Position numbers and translations under genes: made by a program
Assembly: GCA_963821885.1 (NCBI GenBank)
Contig: CAWGFN010000005.1
Coordinates: forward strand, 124,001-188,000
Length of the DNA stretch: 64,000 nt
Source: Oleiagrimonas sp963821885
GTDB lineage: Bacteria > Pseudomonadota > Gammaproteobacteria > Xanthomonadales > Rhodanobacteraceae
Reading direction: 5' to 3'
In this document: piece by piece, positions 16,582 to 24,348 of the stretch
How the letters are laid out: each line of letters starts with the position of its first letter
Position numbering within the stretch: position 1 is the first letter of the stretch
The notes under the pieces: generated by a model
Told to the model about the DNA's origin: nothing
The model's database searches: none
What the model saw: the letters and a program-made list of their open reading frames with translations, nothing else

Positions 16582-18387
16582 GTGATCGTCAATCTCGCCC
16601 TCATGCTCACGCTGCTGCTGGTGATCGGTTTCATCGCGCAATGGCTGGCCTGGCGGGTCAAGCTGCCCGCGATCCTGTTCCTGCTCCTGGCCGGCATCGT
16701 GCTCGGACCGGTCACGGGCCTGGTCGAACCGGACCAGCTGCTTGGCCGATGGCTGTTCCCGGCGGTCTCGCTGGCGGTCGCCCTGATCCTCTTCGAGGGC
16801 AGCATGACGCTGCGCCTGGGCGAGCTGCGCGGGATCGGACGAGCGGTCCGCGGACTGGTCACCTACGGCGCGGTGAGCGCACTGCTGATGCTGGCGGCGG
16901 CGGCGCATTGGATCGCCGGCGTTCCCTGGCCGATCGCCTTCCTGTTCGGCGCACTCGGTTGCGTCACCGGGCCAACGGTGATCATGCCGATGCTGCGTAC
17001 CCTGCGGCCCGATCCCAAGGTCGCCAATACCCTGCGCTGGGAAGGCATCGTCATCGACCCGCTGGGCGCGCTGTTCGCCGTACTGGTCTACGAGGCCATC
17101 ATTTCCAGCGAGCAGGGGCACTCGATCGGCGTGTTCGCGGCGACCATCGGCAGTGGCGTGGTGATCGGCGTGATCGGTGCGCTGCTGCTGGCCTTCCTGC
17201 TGCGCAGGCACCTGATACCCGAATACCTGCAGAACTTCGGCACCATGGCCGCGGTACTGAGTGCCTTCACCGCGTCCAATGCGGTGGCCCATGAGTCGGG
17301 ACTGCTGGCGGTCACCATCATGGGCATCGTGATCGGCAACTACCGCGACGTGCACATCGATCACATCATGGACTTCAAGGAGGACCTCTCCACGCTGCTG
17401 GTCTCGATGCTGTTCGTGGTGCTGGCGGCGCGTCTGAAGTGGCCGTTGCCCGACGGCATGCTGCTCGGTGGCGTGCTGATCTTCCTGGCCGCGCAACTGG
17501 TGGTGCGGCCGCTGTCGGCCGGGCTGGCCACGCTGGGCAGCAACCTCAAGTGGCGTCAGCGCGCGCTGATCGCCTGGGTCGCCCCGCGTGGCATCGTGGC
17601 GGCTGCCGTGTCGGCGCTGTTTGCCCTGCGCCTGGAGGAACTGAAGGTACCCGGCGCCGAGGCGCTGGTGCCGCTGATATTCAGTCTGATCATCGGCACC
17701 GTGGTGGTGCAGAGCGCGACGGCCCGGCACATCGCGCGATGGCTGGGCGTCGCCGAGCCCGAACCCGATGGCGTGCTGGTATTCGGTTCCGATCCGGTGG
17801 CCCGCGCCGTGGCGCATGCCCTGAAGAGCGCCGAGGTCCGCGTGCTTGTGGTGGACGATGACTGGGACGGCATCCGCGCTGCCCGCATGCAGGGCCTGGA
17901 TACCTTTTTCGGCAGCCCGACCTCGCAGCACGCCGACCTGCACATGGACCTGACCGGCATCGGTCGCCTGTTGGCCATGTCCACGCGACGCGAACTCAAT
18001 TCGCTGGCGGTGGTGCATTACCGCCAGGAATTCGGACGCGAACGCGTCTACCGCCTGCGCAACCTGGCACCCGAAGAGCGGCATGATCGGCGCAACTTCG
18101 CCGGTTCGTTGCTGGCGCCCGCGCTATTTGGCGACGACATGACGCACGCGCATCTGGCGGAGTTGATGGACAAGGGCTGGCGCATCAAGTCGACGCGGCT
18201 CAGCGAAACATTCGACTGGCCGCAGTTCGTGCAGGAATACGGCAACGAGATCGTGCCGCTGTTCGCCCGGGCCGAACGCGGAACCCTGCGCGTGATGTCG
18301 AGCAAGCGCAGGGTCGAACCCAAGCCCGGCTGGCTGGTGATAGCCCTCGTGCCGCCGGAGAGTGACAACCGTGAAATCGCCGCGTGA
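16582..18387 (+). CDS. Na+/H+ antiporter (CPA1/NhaP type) with C-terminal TrkA-N-like domain
   Basis: About 601 residues. The first about 395 residues contain around twelve hydrophobic spans, including LAVALILFEGSMTL, GCVTGPTVIMPML and IAWVAPRGIVAAAVSALFAL. The GPT and PRGIVAA motifs are typical of NhaP-type sodium/proton exchangers. The rest is cytosolic, with a nucleotide-binding-like fold (GVLVFGSDPVARAVAHAL, then VLVVDDDWDGIRAARMQGLDTFFG) similar to TrkA-N. The start GTG at 16582 is preceded by GGAAGC and directly precedes the first span; the open frame extends further upstream without a plausible start. It would exchange monovalent cations for protons and may respond to a nucleotide. Confidence 0.88.
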   Translation: MIVNLALMLTLLLVIGFIAQWLAWRVKLPAILFLLLAGIVLGPVTGLVEPDQLLGRWLFPAVSLAVALILFEGSMTLRLGELRGIGRAVRGLVTYGAVSALLMLAAAAHWIAGVPWPIAFLFGALGCVTGPTVIMPMLRTLRPDPKVANTLRWEGIVIDPLGALFAVLVYEAIISSEQGHSIGVFAATIGSGVVIGVIGALLLAFLLRRHLIPEYLQNFGTMAAVLSAFTASNAVAHESGLLAVTIMGIVIGNYRDVHIDHIMDFKEDLSTLLVSMLFVVLAARLKWPLPDGMLLGGVLIFLAAQLVVRPLSAGLATLGSNLKWRQRALIAWVAPRGIVAAAVSALFALRLEELKVPGAEALVPLIFSLIIGTVVVQSATARHIARWLGVAEPEPDGVLVFGSDPVARAVAHALKSAEVRVLVVDDDWDGIRAARMQGLDTFFGSPTSQHADLHMDLTGIGRLLAMSTRRELNSLAVVHYRQEFGRERVYRLRNLAPEERHDRRNFAGSLLAPALFGDDMTHAHLAELMDKGWRIKSTRLSETFDWPQFVQEYGNEIVPLFARAERGTLRVMSSKRRVEPKPGWLVIALVPPESDNREIAA

Positions 18388-18441
18388 TACTTTTGAATCG
18401 ATGCGCAACCGGCGCGCATTCCACCCATCCAGGAGTCCATC

Positions 18442-19656
18442 ATGCGTGTCCGCCGCCGTCGCATCTGCTACATCCAGATCGCCGATCAGCTGGTGCCGGA
18501 TTTCCAGGCCTTGTTCAGCGGCGAGCTGAAGCTGGAAAACGAACCGGCCGCGGAGCTGCTCTGCCCGATCACCGGAGACCGCCTGCGCATGAACGCCGCC
18601 GAACTCGGCCTGTTGTCGCAGATGTCATCCAGCGACTGGATCGACGCCGGCGCGCTGATCGAGCGGACCGGGGTCGCGCCGGCCCAGCTGGGTGACCTGA
18701 TCCGGCGCCGGCTCGTGCTGTCGGACGCCGAGGCGGACGAGGCCAGTCGCGCCATCCTCGATGCGGAGGACCGCTTCGAGAAAATCGGCTGGTACGACCT
18801 CACGGCGATGTACCACGCCATGACCCGCTGGTCGGGCATGGCCGACGACGTGGCCACGCGCGAGCACACCCCGGAAGCGCATCGCGAACGCCTCAACAAG
18901 GTGGCCGACAAGCACGGCCCACCGCCGACGCACTTTCCGCGCCGTGACGATGCCCTGTCCACGCACGCGCTGGACATGCCGGCGTTCGACAGCCCGCTGG
19001 CCGAAGTGCTGAAGGCGCGCCGCACCACGCGCGGATTCCTCACCGACACGCCGCTCGCGCAGGCGGACCTGGCGCACATGCTGTACGGATGCTTCGGCGC
19101 CATGGGCGTGCGCGAGCTGGCGCCCGGCGCGACCGCGGTCAAGCGCACCAGCGCCTCGGGAGGGGGCCTGACCCCGATCGACCCCTATCCGTTCATACTC
19201 AATGTCGAAGGGCTGGAATCGGGCATCTACCATTACGACATGAGCCGTCACACGCTGGAGCTCTTGCGGCGCATGCCGGCGCAGGAGATGCGTGAGCAGC
19301 TGACGGCACTGACCGCGGGACAGGACTACTTTGCCCAGGCGCATGCGCTGATCCTGCATGTCGCGCGATTCAACCGCCATCACTGGAAATACCGCCGGCA
19401 CATGAAGGCCTACAAGGCGCTGCTGATGGATTCGGCGCACCTCAGCCAGACCTTCTACCTGCTGGCCACCGAGCGTGGGCTCGGCGCGTTCTACACCGCC
19501 GCCATCAACGATGCGGACTTCGCCGAGATTCTCGGTCTCGATCCCCTGGAAGCCGCACCGCTTGGCATCAGCGGCCTGGGGGTGCGCGGCGAGGAGACCA
19601 ATCCGGCGCTGCATTTCCGGCCGGAACCCTACGTTCCCGCCCCGGATAATCCCTGA
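18442..19656 (+). CDS. SagB-related nitroreductase-fold 'peptide maturation dehydrogenase'
   Basis: 404 residues. An N-terminal region of about 170 residues precedes a nitroreductase/SagB-like FMN domain. That domain includes VLKARRTTRGFLTD near residue 190, RTSASGGG at 235-242 (the SagB-type flavin-binding signature), YHYDMSRHTLELL, and MDSAHLSQTFYLLATERGLG near the end. Relatives oxidise azolines to azoles during maturation of ribosomal peptides. From memory, this longer form matches the xanthomonad family called putative peptide maturation dehydrogenase. It follows the antiporter by 54 bp with an AGGAG site at the start. It precedes four precursor-like genes. No YcaO-type cyclodehydratase is present in the window. 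Confidence 0.8.
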   Translation: MRVRRRRICYIQIADQLVPDFQALFSGELKLENEPAAELLCPITGDRLRMNAAELGLLSQMSSSDWIDAGALIERTGVAPAQLGDLIRRRLVLSDAEADEASRAILDAEDRFEKIGWYDLTAMYHAMTRWSGMADDVATREHTPEAHRERLNKVADKHGPPPTHFPRRDDALSTHALDMPAFDSPLAEVLKARRTTRGFLTDTPLAQADLAHMLYGCFGAMGVRELAPGATAVKRTSASGGGLTPIDPYPFILNVEGLESGIYHYDMSRHTLELLRRMPAQEMREQLTALTAGQDYFAQAHALILHVARFNRHHWKYRRHMKAYKALLMDSAHLSQTFYLLATERGLGAFYTAAINDADFAEILGLDPLEAAPLGISGLGVRGEETNPALHFRPEPYVPAPDNP

Positions 19657-20065
19657 AAAAACCGGTATTTCCAGTTCGCGGGCGTATCGCCCCCGCGGAC
19701 AATCTGTGCCGAAAATGTGCATTCGCTCCCGAAACCGGTAGCGATAGTCTTATTCCGTGGACCCGGTACATGTCCGTTGTCCGCGAATTTGCTAAAGACC
19801 GCAACGAAGACACGGCGTAACAGCCGCGCCGTGTTCTGTGCGCTACGCGCTGCCGAGTACTGGGAGCAGTCAACGGAGTGTCGGTACATATCGCGCAGTC
19901 ACCACTGGGCTGAGACGTTCGTGCGTGCCCTGAATGCACGAGCGCGGACAGTTGGCACGCAAGGATTGTCCATCTGCGACGCAACCCGCCCGGAAGGCTA
20001 GAACTCCCTGGTGCATCCCGGACGCACCGCACACCTTTGAGTACCCACCCCTGAGGAGAACGACC
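19657..20065 (+). other. 409-bp leader region before the tandem peptide genes
   Basis: No convincing gene is seen here. The region holds two copies of AACCGGTA (near 19663 and 19734). It also has a hairpin with 8-bp arms ACACGGCG (19810-19817) and CGCCGTGT (19827-19834) that lacks a T-tract. Smaller inverted repeats occur nearer the first peptide gene. It probably contains the promoter of the peptide genes, but I could not identify a convincing -35/-10 pair. A CTGAGGAG ribosome-binding site closes the region at 20051-20058. Confidence 0.5.
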
Positions 20066-20359
20066 ATGTTCGATTTCGACATCCAGAACGGCAGCAACGA
20101 GACCACCGCCACCGTGACCGGCAGCAAGACGCTGGCGCACGCCTTCATCGAGCGCCTGGCGCGCGATGACGCGTTCCGCGCGCAGACGACCGCCGACCCG
20201 GTGGGCGCGGCCGCGCAGTACGGCTTCAGCATCGATCGCGCGCGCCTGCCCGCCGAGGGCATCACGCTGCCGTCCAAGGCGGTGATGAACGAGCACCTGG
20301 ACATGATCGCTGAGAAGTTCGCGGCGGCGGCCAGCGTCATCGTGATGTTCCAGATCTAA
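20066..20359 (+). CDS. NHLP-like RiPP precursor peptide, copy 1
   Basis: 97-residue peptide. The central part, FIERLARDDAFRAQ followed by TADPVGAAAQYGFSID, has the 'D-x-x-FR...DP...A...G' spacing of nitrile-hydratase-alpha-like leader peptides (NHLP). It contains no cysteine and no GG cleavage motif. It ends in a hydrophobic AAAASVIVMFQI tail, so a conventional core peptide is not obvious. From memory it fits the xanthomonad NHLP-related modified-peptide family that accompanies the SagB-like dehydrogenase. A strong CTGAGGAG ribosome-binding site precedes the ATG. It differs from the other copies mainly at residues 74-75 (MN instead of LS). Confidence 0.82.
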   Translation: MFDFDIQNGSNETTATVTGSKTLAHAFIERLARDDAFRAQTTADPVGAAAQYGFSIDRARLPAEGITLPSKAVMNEHLDMIAEKFAAAASVIVMFQI

Positions 20360-20459
20360 AAGTGCCGACGTGGCGTGTGCTGCGCGGAAGACGTGAGTCC
20401 GCCGCCGTCATGCGAACGCCAGGCCATTGTTCGCTATCCAATCCCTGAGGAATAAACCC

Positions 20460-21143
20460 ATGTTTGATTTCGACATCCAGAACAGCAGCAACGAGACCAC
20501 CGCCACCGTGACCGGCAACAAGACGCTGGCGCACGCCTTCATCGAGCGCCTGGCGCGCGATGACGCGTTCCGCGCGCAGATGACCGCCGACCCGGTGGGC
20601 ACGGCCGCGCAGTACGGTTTCAGCATCGACCGCGCGCGCCTGCCCGCCGAGGGCATCACGCTGCCGTCCAAGGCGGTGCTGAGCGAGCACCTGGACATGA
20701 TCGCCGAGAAGTTCGCGGCGGCGGCCAGCGTCATCGTCGATGTTCCAGATCTGACCGTGCTGCCGTATCGCATAGCGCGAAGACGTGTGTCCGCCGCCGC
20801 CATGCGAACAGCGGGCCGAAGTTCATATCCAATCCCTGAGGAAAAACCCATGTTCGATTTCGACATCCAGAACGGCAGCAACGAGACCACCGCCACCGCG
20901 ACCGGCAGCAAGACGCTGGCGCACGCCCTCATCGAGCGCCTGGCGCGCGATGACGCGTTCCGCGCGCAGATGACCGCCGATCCGGTGGGCACGGCCGCGC
21001 AGTACGGCTTCAGCATCGACCGCGCGCGCCTGCCCGCCGAGGGCATCACGCTGCCGTCCAAGGCGGTGCTGAGCGAGCATCTGGACATGATCGCCGAGAA
21101 GTTCGCGGCGGCGGCCAGCGTCATCGTGATGTTCCAGATCTGA
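20460..21143 (+). CDS. Precursor copy 2, frameshifted and fused in frame to copy 3
   Basis: Copy 2 matches its paralogues for 93 residues. One additional C, in ATCGTCGATGTT where copies 1 and 3 read ATCGTGATGTT (around 20737-20740), then shifts the frame past the usual stop. Translation continues through the spacer (DVPDLTVLPYRIARRR and onwards) and enters copy 3 exactly in frame. The result is a potential 227-residue two-module polypeptide with a 37-residue linker. The junction looks like a hybrid of the copy-4 ending (GTCGT) and the copy-1/3 ending (GATGTT), consistent with recombination. Either a real fusion precursor, an inactivated copy or a sequencing error is possible. Confidence 0.65.
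   Translation: MFDFDIQNSSNETTATVTGNKTLAHAFIERLARDDAFRAQMTADPVGTAAQYGFSIDRARLPAEGITLPSKAVLSEHLDMIAEKFAAAASVIVDVPDLTVLPYRIARRRVSAAAMRTAGRSSYPIPEEKPMFDFDIQNGSNETTATATGSKTLAHALIERLARDDAFRAQMTADPVGTAAQYGFSIDRARLPAEGITLPSKAVLSEHLDMIAEKFAAAASVIVMFQI
20850..21143 (+). CDS. NHLP-like RiPP precursor peptide, copy 3
   Basis: 97 residues, beginning MFDFDIQNGSNETTATATG and ending SVIVMFQI, with the same NHLP-like centre as copy 1. Distinguishing residues are Ala17, Leu27, Met41 and Thr48. It has its own CTGAGGAA ribosome-binding site at 20835-20842, so it can be made separately even though the upstream copy reads into it in frame. Its function depends on the same modification genes as the other copies. 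Confidence 0.8.
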   Translation: MFDFDIQNGSNETTATATGSKTLAHALIERLARDDAFRAQMTADPVGTAAQYGFSIDRARLPAEGITLPSKAVLSEHLDMIAEKFAAAASVIVMFQI

Positions 21144-21243
21144 CCGCGCCGTCGTGGCGCATGGTGCGTGGAAGACGCGAGTCCGCCGCCGCCATGCGAA
21201 CGCCAGGCCATTGTTCGCTATCCAATCCCTGAGGAATAAACCC

Positions 21244-21537
21244 ATGTTTGATTTCGACATCCAGAACAGCAGCAACGAGACCACCGCCACCGTGACCGGC
21301 AGCAAGACGCTGGCACATGCCTTCATCGAGCGCCTGGCGCGCGATGACGCGTTCCGCGCGCAGACGACCGCCGACCCGGTGGGCGCGGCCGCGCAGTACG
21401 GCTTCAGCATCGATCGCGCGCGCCTGCCCGCCGAGGGCATCACGCTGCCGTCCAAGGCGGTGCTGAGCGAGCACCTGGACATGATCGCCGAGAAGTTCGC
21501 GGCGGCGGCCAGCGTCATCGTCGTCTTCCAGATCTGA
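21244..21537 (+). CDS. NHLP-like RiPP precursor peptide, copy 4
   Basis: 97 residues. It is almost identical to copy 1 over residues 10-73 (Thr41, Ala48) but has Ser9, Leu74-Ser75 and Val94. It is the last gene of the array; a strong terminator follows 36 bp after its stop. The scattered substitutions among copies do not cluster in one segment, which is unlike precursor families with a hypervariable core. Confidence 0.82.
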   Translation: MFDFDIQNSSNETTATVTGSKTLAHAFIERLARDDAFRAQTTADPVGAAAQYGFSIDRARLPAEGITLPSKAVLSEHLDMIAEKFAAAASVIVVFQI

Positions 21538-21572
21538 AAACGCGAAAAAACAACAGGGCAACCCATTCGACG

Positions 21573-21603
21573 TGCGGCCTGCTTTTTGCAGGTCGCATTT
21601 TTT
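21573..21603 (+). terminator. Rho-independent terminator of the peptide array
   Basis: A 10-bp stem (21573-21582 with 21588-21597, one G-T pair) and a TTTTT loop are followed by TTTTTT. It reads in the direction of the peptide genes and marks the end of their transcript. Beyond it, to the end of the convergent cyclase pseudogene at 21724, I see no gene. Confidence 0.93.
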
Positions 21604-21723
21604 ATTGTCTCCAGGCAGCGAAGTCGGCATCCAGGTGCCCGTTCAGGCGGATTCGAGCGTATGGCCTTGCCGCCTAGTGCGCGTTTTTCGAATCGGAAAC
21701 ATCGAATGAACATGCGGCGTGCA

Positions 21724-24344
21724 TCAAGAATGTAAGGCTGGAATATTTGGTGAGGCCATGCGCCAATGATCAAGGAACAGGCTGGCGTAGCGCGAAGAGA
21801 GTGCAGGTGAGGAATGCTTCAGGAGACGGGCCGTGTCGAGGAGCGCAAGGTTCCACTCGAGCGAGCGCGTGCAGATACCCAGCTCGTTCTCGAACAATTG
21901 GCCAAATGCCTGGGGTCGCGCGTCAATGAGCCGGATATAGGCGTGAACGGCATCCGGGTTGCCCGCTGCCGCCTTGGCTCTGGCAATATTTCCAGAAGCT
22001 CCCAGAGCGGGTGGGAGTCTGCGGCTGACGCAATGCGCACGGCGCGGTTCGCCTGGCCCTCCCGCAATGCAATTTCGGCTTGAGCCACTGGCAATCAACT
22101 GCGCGCGAACGGGGAAGCCACGTTGATTATTGTCCATGCTGGTGATTTGACGCGCAGGCTGGGCCAGGCCATATCTCCCAGACGTGCGGCCCAGCGGCGT
22201 AAGTGGCGATGAGGGTCGGGAAGTCGATAGCGAGATGTTCGCGCGACGCGTGCGGCATGGTTTAAGCAGGGTGTCGAGGTCTGACGGGTCAGCTGCACAG
22301 CATCGATCAGTCTGGCCCTCTGCCCAAACCGCCGATGTAGATCAAGTCGCAGCGGCCAAGCCTGGGTGTCGTTGACGTTCGGCGCGATGGTTTGAAGGCC
22401 ATGGCGCAAGCGCTCTCGGCGCTGGCTAGATCACCTTGATCGGCGAAGCACCAAAGCGCGGCGGATTGGGAGGCTCACGCTGGTGTCCGACATCGCTTGG
22501 CGATATTGGCGAGGAAGTCAGAGGCCTTTTCGTATTGCGCGTTCGGCGACATACGCATCGGCAAGACCCAGGAACTGGCCGCGGAATCCTTCCTGATAAG
22601 CGACCTTGAAATTGTGTATGGCCTTTTGTTGTTGCCGGTTGCCAATTGACAGGTCGCCATGGTGTAGACCGAGATGGGTTGTAGTGCCTGCGGTAGATTG
22701 GAGGCATGGCGCAGGTACGGGAGCGCCGAAGTGCAATCATTGAGGTAAGCGGCGTAATAAGGCCCGGTGTTGTTGGCGCCGGATGCATCATCGGGGTAGA
22801 GGTCGGCGAGCATCTTCCAGGCAGCGGCCGCAGCGACCTTGGACTCGTGGATAGTGACAGACTTGGCATGCAGTTTGAGCCGTTCGATCGGACTCAGCCG
22901 ATCAGCATGGTGCAGCGCATGATCGATGGCTTCCTGGGCCTTGGCTTGATTGCGGAGCATGAGGTAATTAGACACTTCGGCCGCGTAAGCCGCAGCGAAG
23001 TTGGGGTCGAGTCCCAGAGCGTGGTGAAGCAGATCGAGTGCCAGGTGATAGTTGCCTCTCCCGTTGGCTTGGTTGGCCAGGGAGTAAGCACGCAGCGCGT
23101 CGATGTTGGAAGTGGTCACGCTTTCCAGGGGAGCACTATTGGACTTGATCTGAGCCAGAGATTCACCGAGGTTTTCGCGCAGTTTCAGCACCAGATTGTC
23201 GACAGCGGGCACAAGGTCGTTTTCTTGGTTGGCTTGTGAGGTCACAGTATCGATCACCCGATTGGTATTGGGATCGATGAGACGTGCGCTCAGCAGAATG
23301 TAGTCGCCGCGAATTCTGAATGGTCGGAAGGATCAGCGCGCGTGCATTGTCACGCAGGGCGACCTCGGCGCCGACTTTGGCATCGATGACGGTGGACGAC
23401 TGTGTCTGCATCTGAGCCAAGGTCTGTCGCATCTTCGAGGATGAGATCACATTGACATAGCGTGACTGTTGCAGTCCGAGTCGTATTGCGGTGTCGATGG
23501 TCTTGTCAAAGTCATCCTGGCCCGTAAAGTTTTGCACGTCGCCGATCACCACCCAGTCGCGCGCGGCAAAGGCGATCTTCGGCGGCTGGCGCATGATGGT
23601 CCAGGTGGTCAGGCCAATGCCCAGGGTGAGCAGCAGCGCGGCCGCGGCCAGGGTCGAGGTGCGTCGCCACCAGGGCAGGATGCGGTGCGCCACGGCGCGG
23701 TTTCTCGGCGGCGCGAAATCGGCCACCTGGGGTTCGCCGATCTGCGCCACTTCGGTCGGTTCGGCGATGCCGCGGATGCGATACAGGCCGTGCGAGCGCC
23801 ATTGCGCCTCGGGGCAGTCCTCGAGAATTTCCTCGTTGCCGCGCCGGGCGATACTCGCGGCCACGCCCGACAGCAGTATCTGGCGGGGCAGGGCCAGTGA
23901 AGCCAGGCGCGCCGCGACCGGCTTGGCCAGTCCCTCCACCTCGACCGGCTTGGCGCCGCGGGCAATGTCCTCGGGGGTGTTCTCCCACATCACCACGTCG
24001 CCGACATGGATACCCACGCGGGCACGCACGGTGATTTCCTCGGCCTCGGACATGAAGCGCAGGCCGCGGTGATAGGCCAGCGCGAAGGCCACCGCCTGGG
24101 TCGGGCGCTCGAACAGCAGCAGGTAGCCGTCGGTCTTGTCGATCTCGCGCCCGCCGTGCTCGTCGATCAGGGCGCGCGTGAGGCGGTCGTGCTTGCGCAG
24201 GAGGGCCGCCGCCTGGCGGTCGCCCAGCTTTTCCACCAGCGCGGTCGAGTCGGCCAGGTCGCAGACCACCATGGTGCGCAGCACCGGCTGGCCGGCCGCG
24301 GTGGTGTGCGGCCAGCTCATGCTGAAGTCCAGGGACTCGGTCAT
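21724..24344 (-). pseudogene. Class III nucleotide-cyclase/TPR membrane protein ('peptide modification system cyclase'), multiply frameshifted
   Basis: The intact 5' half (24344 to about 23315) encodes a class III cyclase domain. It has metal Asp29 and Asp72, base-selecting Lys70 and Arg146, but Pro142 where the usual transition-state Asn stands. A membrane span at about 231-250 and an exterior RDWVVIGDVQNFTGQ domain follow. The rest is broken. A shift near 23311-23325 moves the frame to one reading RGDYILLSARLIDPN and then TPR repeats. Further shifts occur near 22625 and 22540, a stop at 22475-22477, and more shifts near 22405, between 22300 and 22100, and near 21980. The true C-terminus appears to be the frame ending at 21724. 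Base composition is less GC-rich than its neighbours. It lies 4 bp behind the diguanylate cyclase gene. Confidence 0.8.
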
Positions 24345-24348
24345 GGTC

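Larger units (their letters stand above)
20360..21537 (+). repeat. Tandem array of about 390-bp units carrying precursor copies 2-4
   Basis: Three successive units each consist of a roughly 95-100-bp spacer and a precursor gene (ATGs at 20460, 20850 and 21244; copy 1 at 20066 has a different upstream sequence). The spacers themselves are near-copies, sharing GAAGACG, GCCGCC, TGCGAAC and CTATCCAATCCCTGAGGAA blocks. This points to recent unequal crossing-over or gene conversion. Each unit keeps its own CTGAGGAA ribosome-binding site. Confidence 0.9.

Noticed and set aside
19952..19971. TTGGCACG sequence resembling a sigma-54 -24 element ahead of the peptide genes
   Set aside because: The expected GC of the -12 element is absent and the spacing to the next TTG is too long, so it does not form a sigma-54 promoter.
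20730..20750. Programmed ribosomal frameshift restoring precursor 2
   Set aside because: No slippery heptamer or downstream stem is visible at the site; a simple one-base insertion explains it.
20360..21537. Regularly spaced repeats suggestive of a CRISPR-like array
   Set aside because: The units are about 390 bp and are protein-coding with ribosome-binding sites; repeats and spacers are both conserved, unlike CRISPR.
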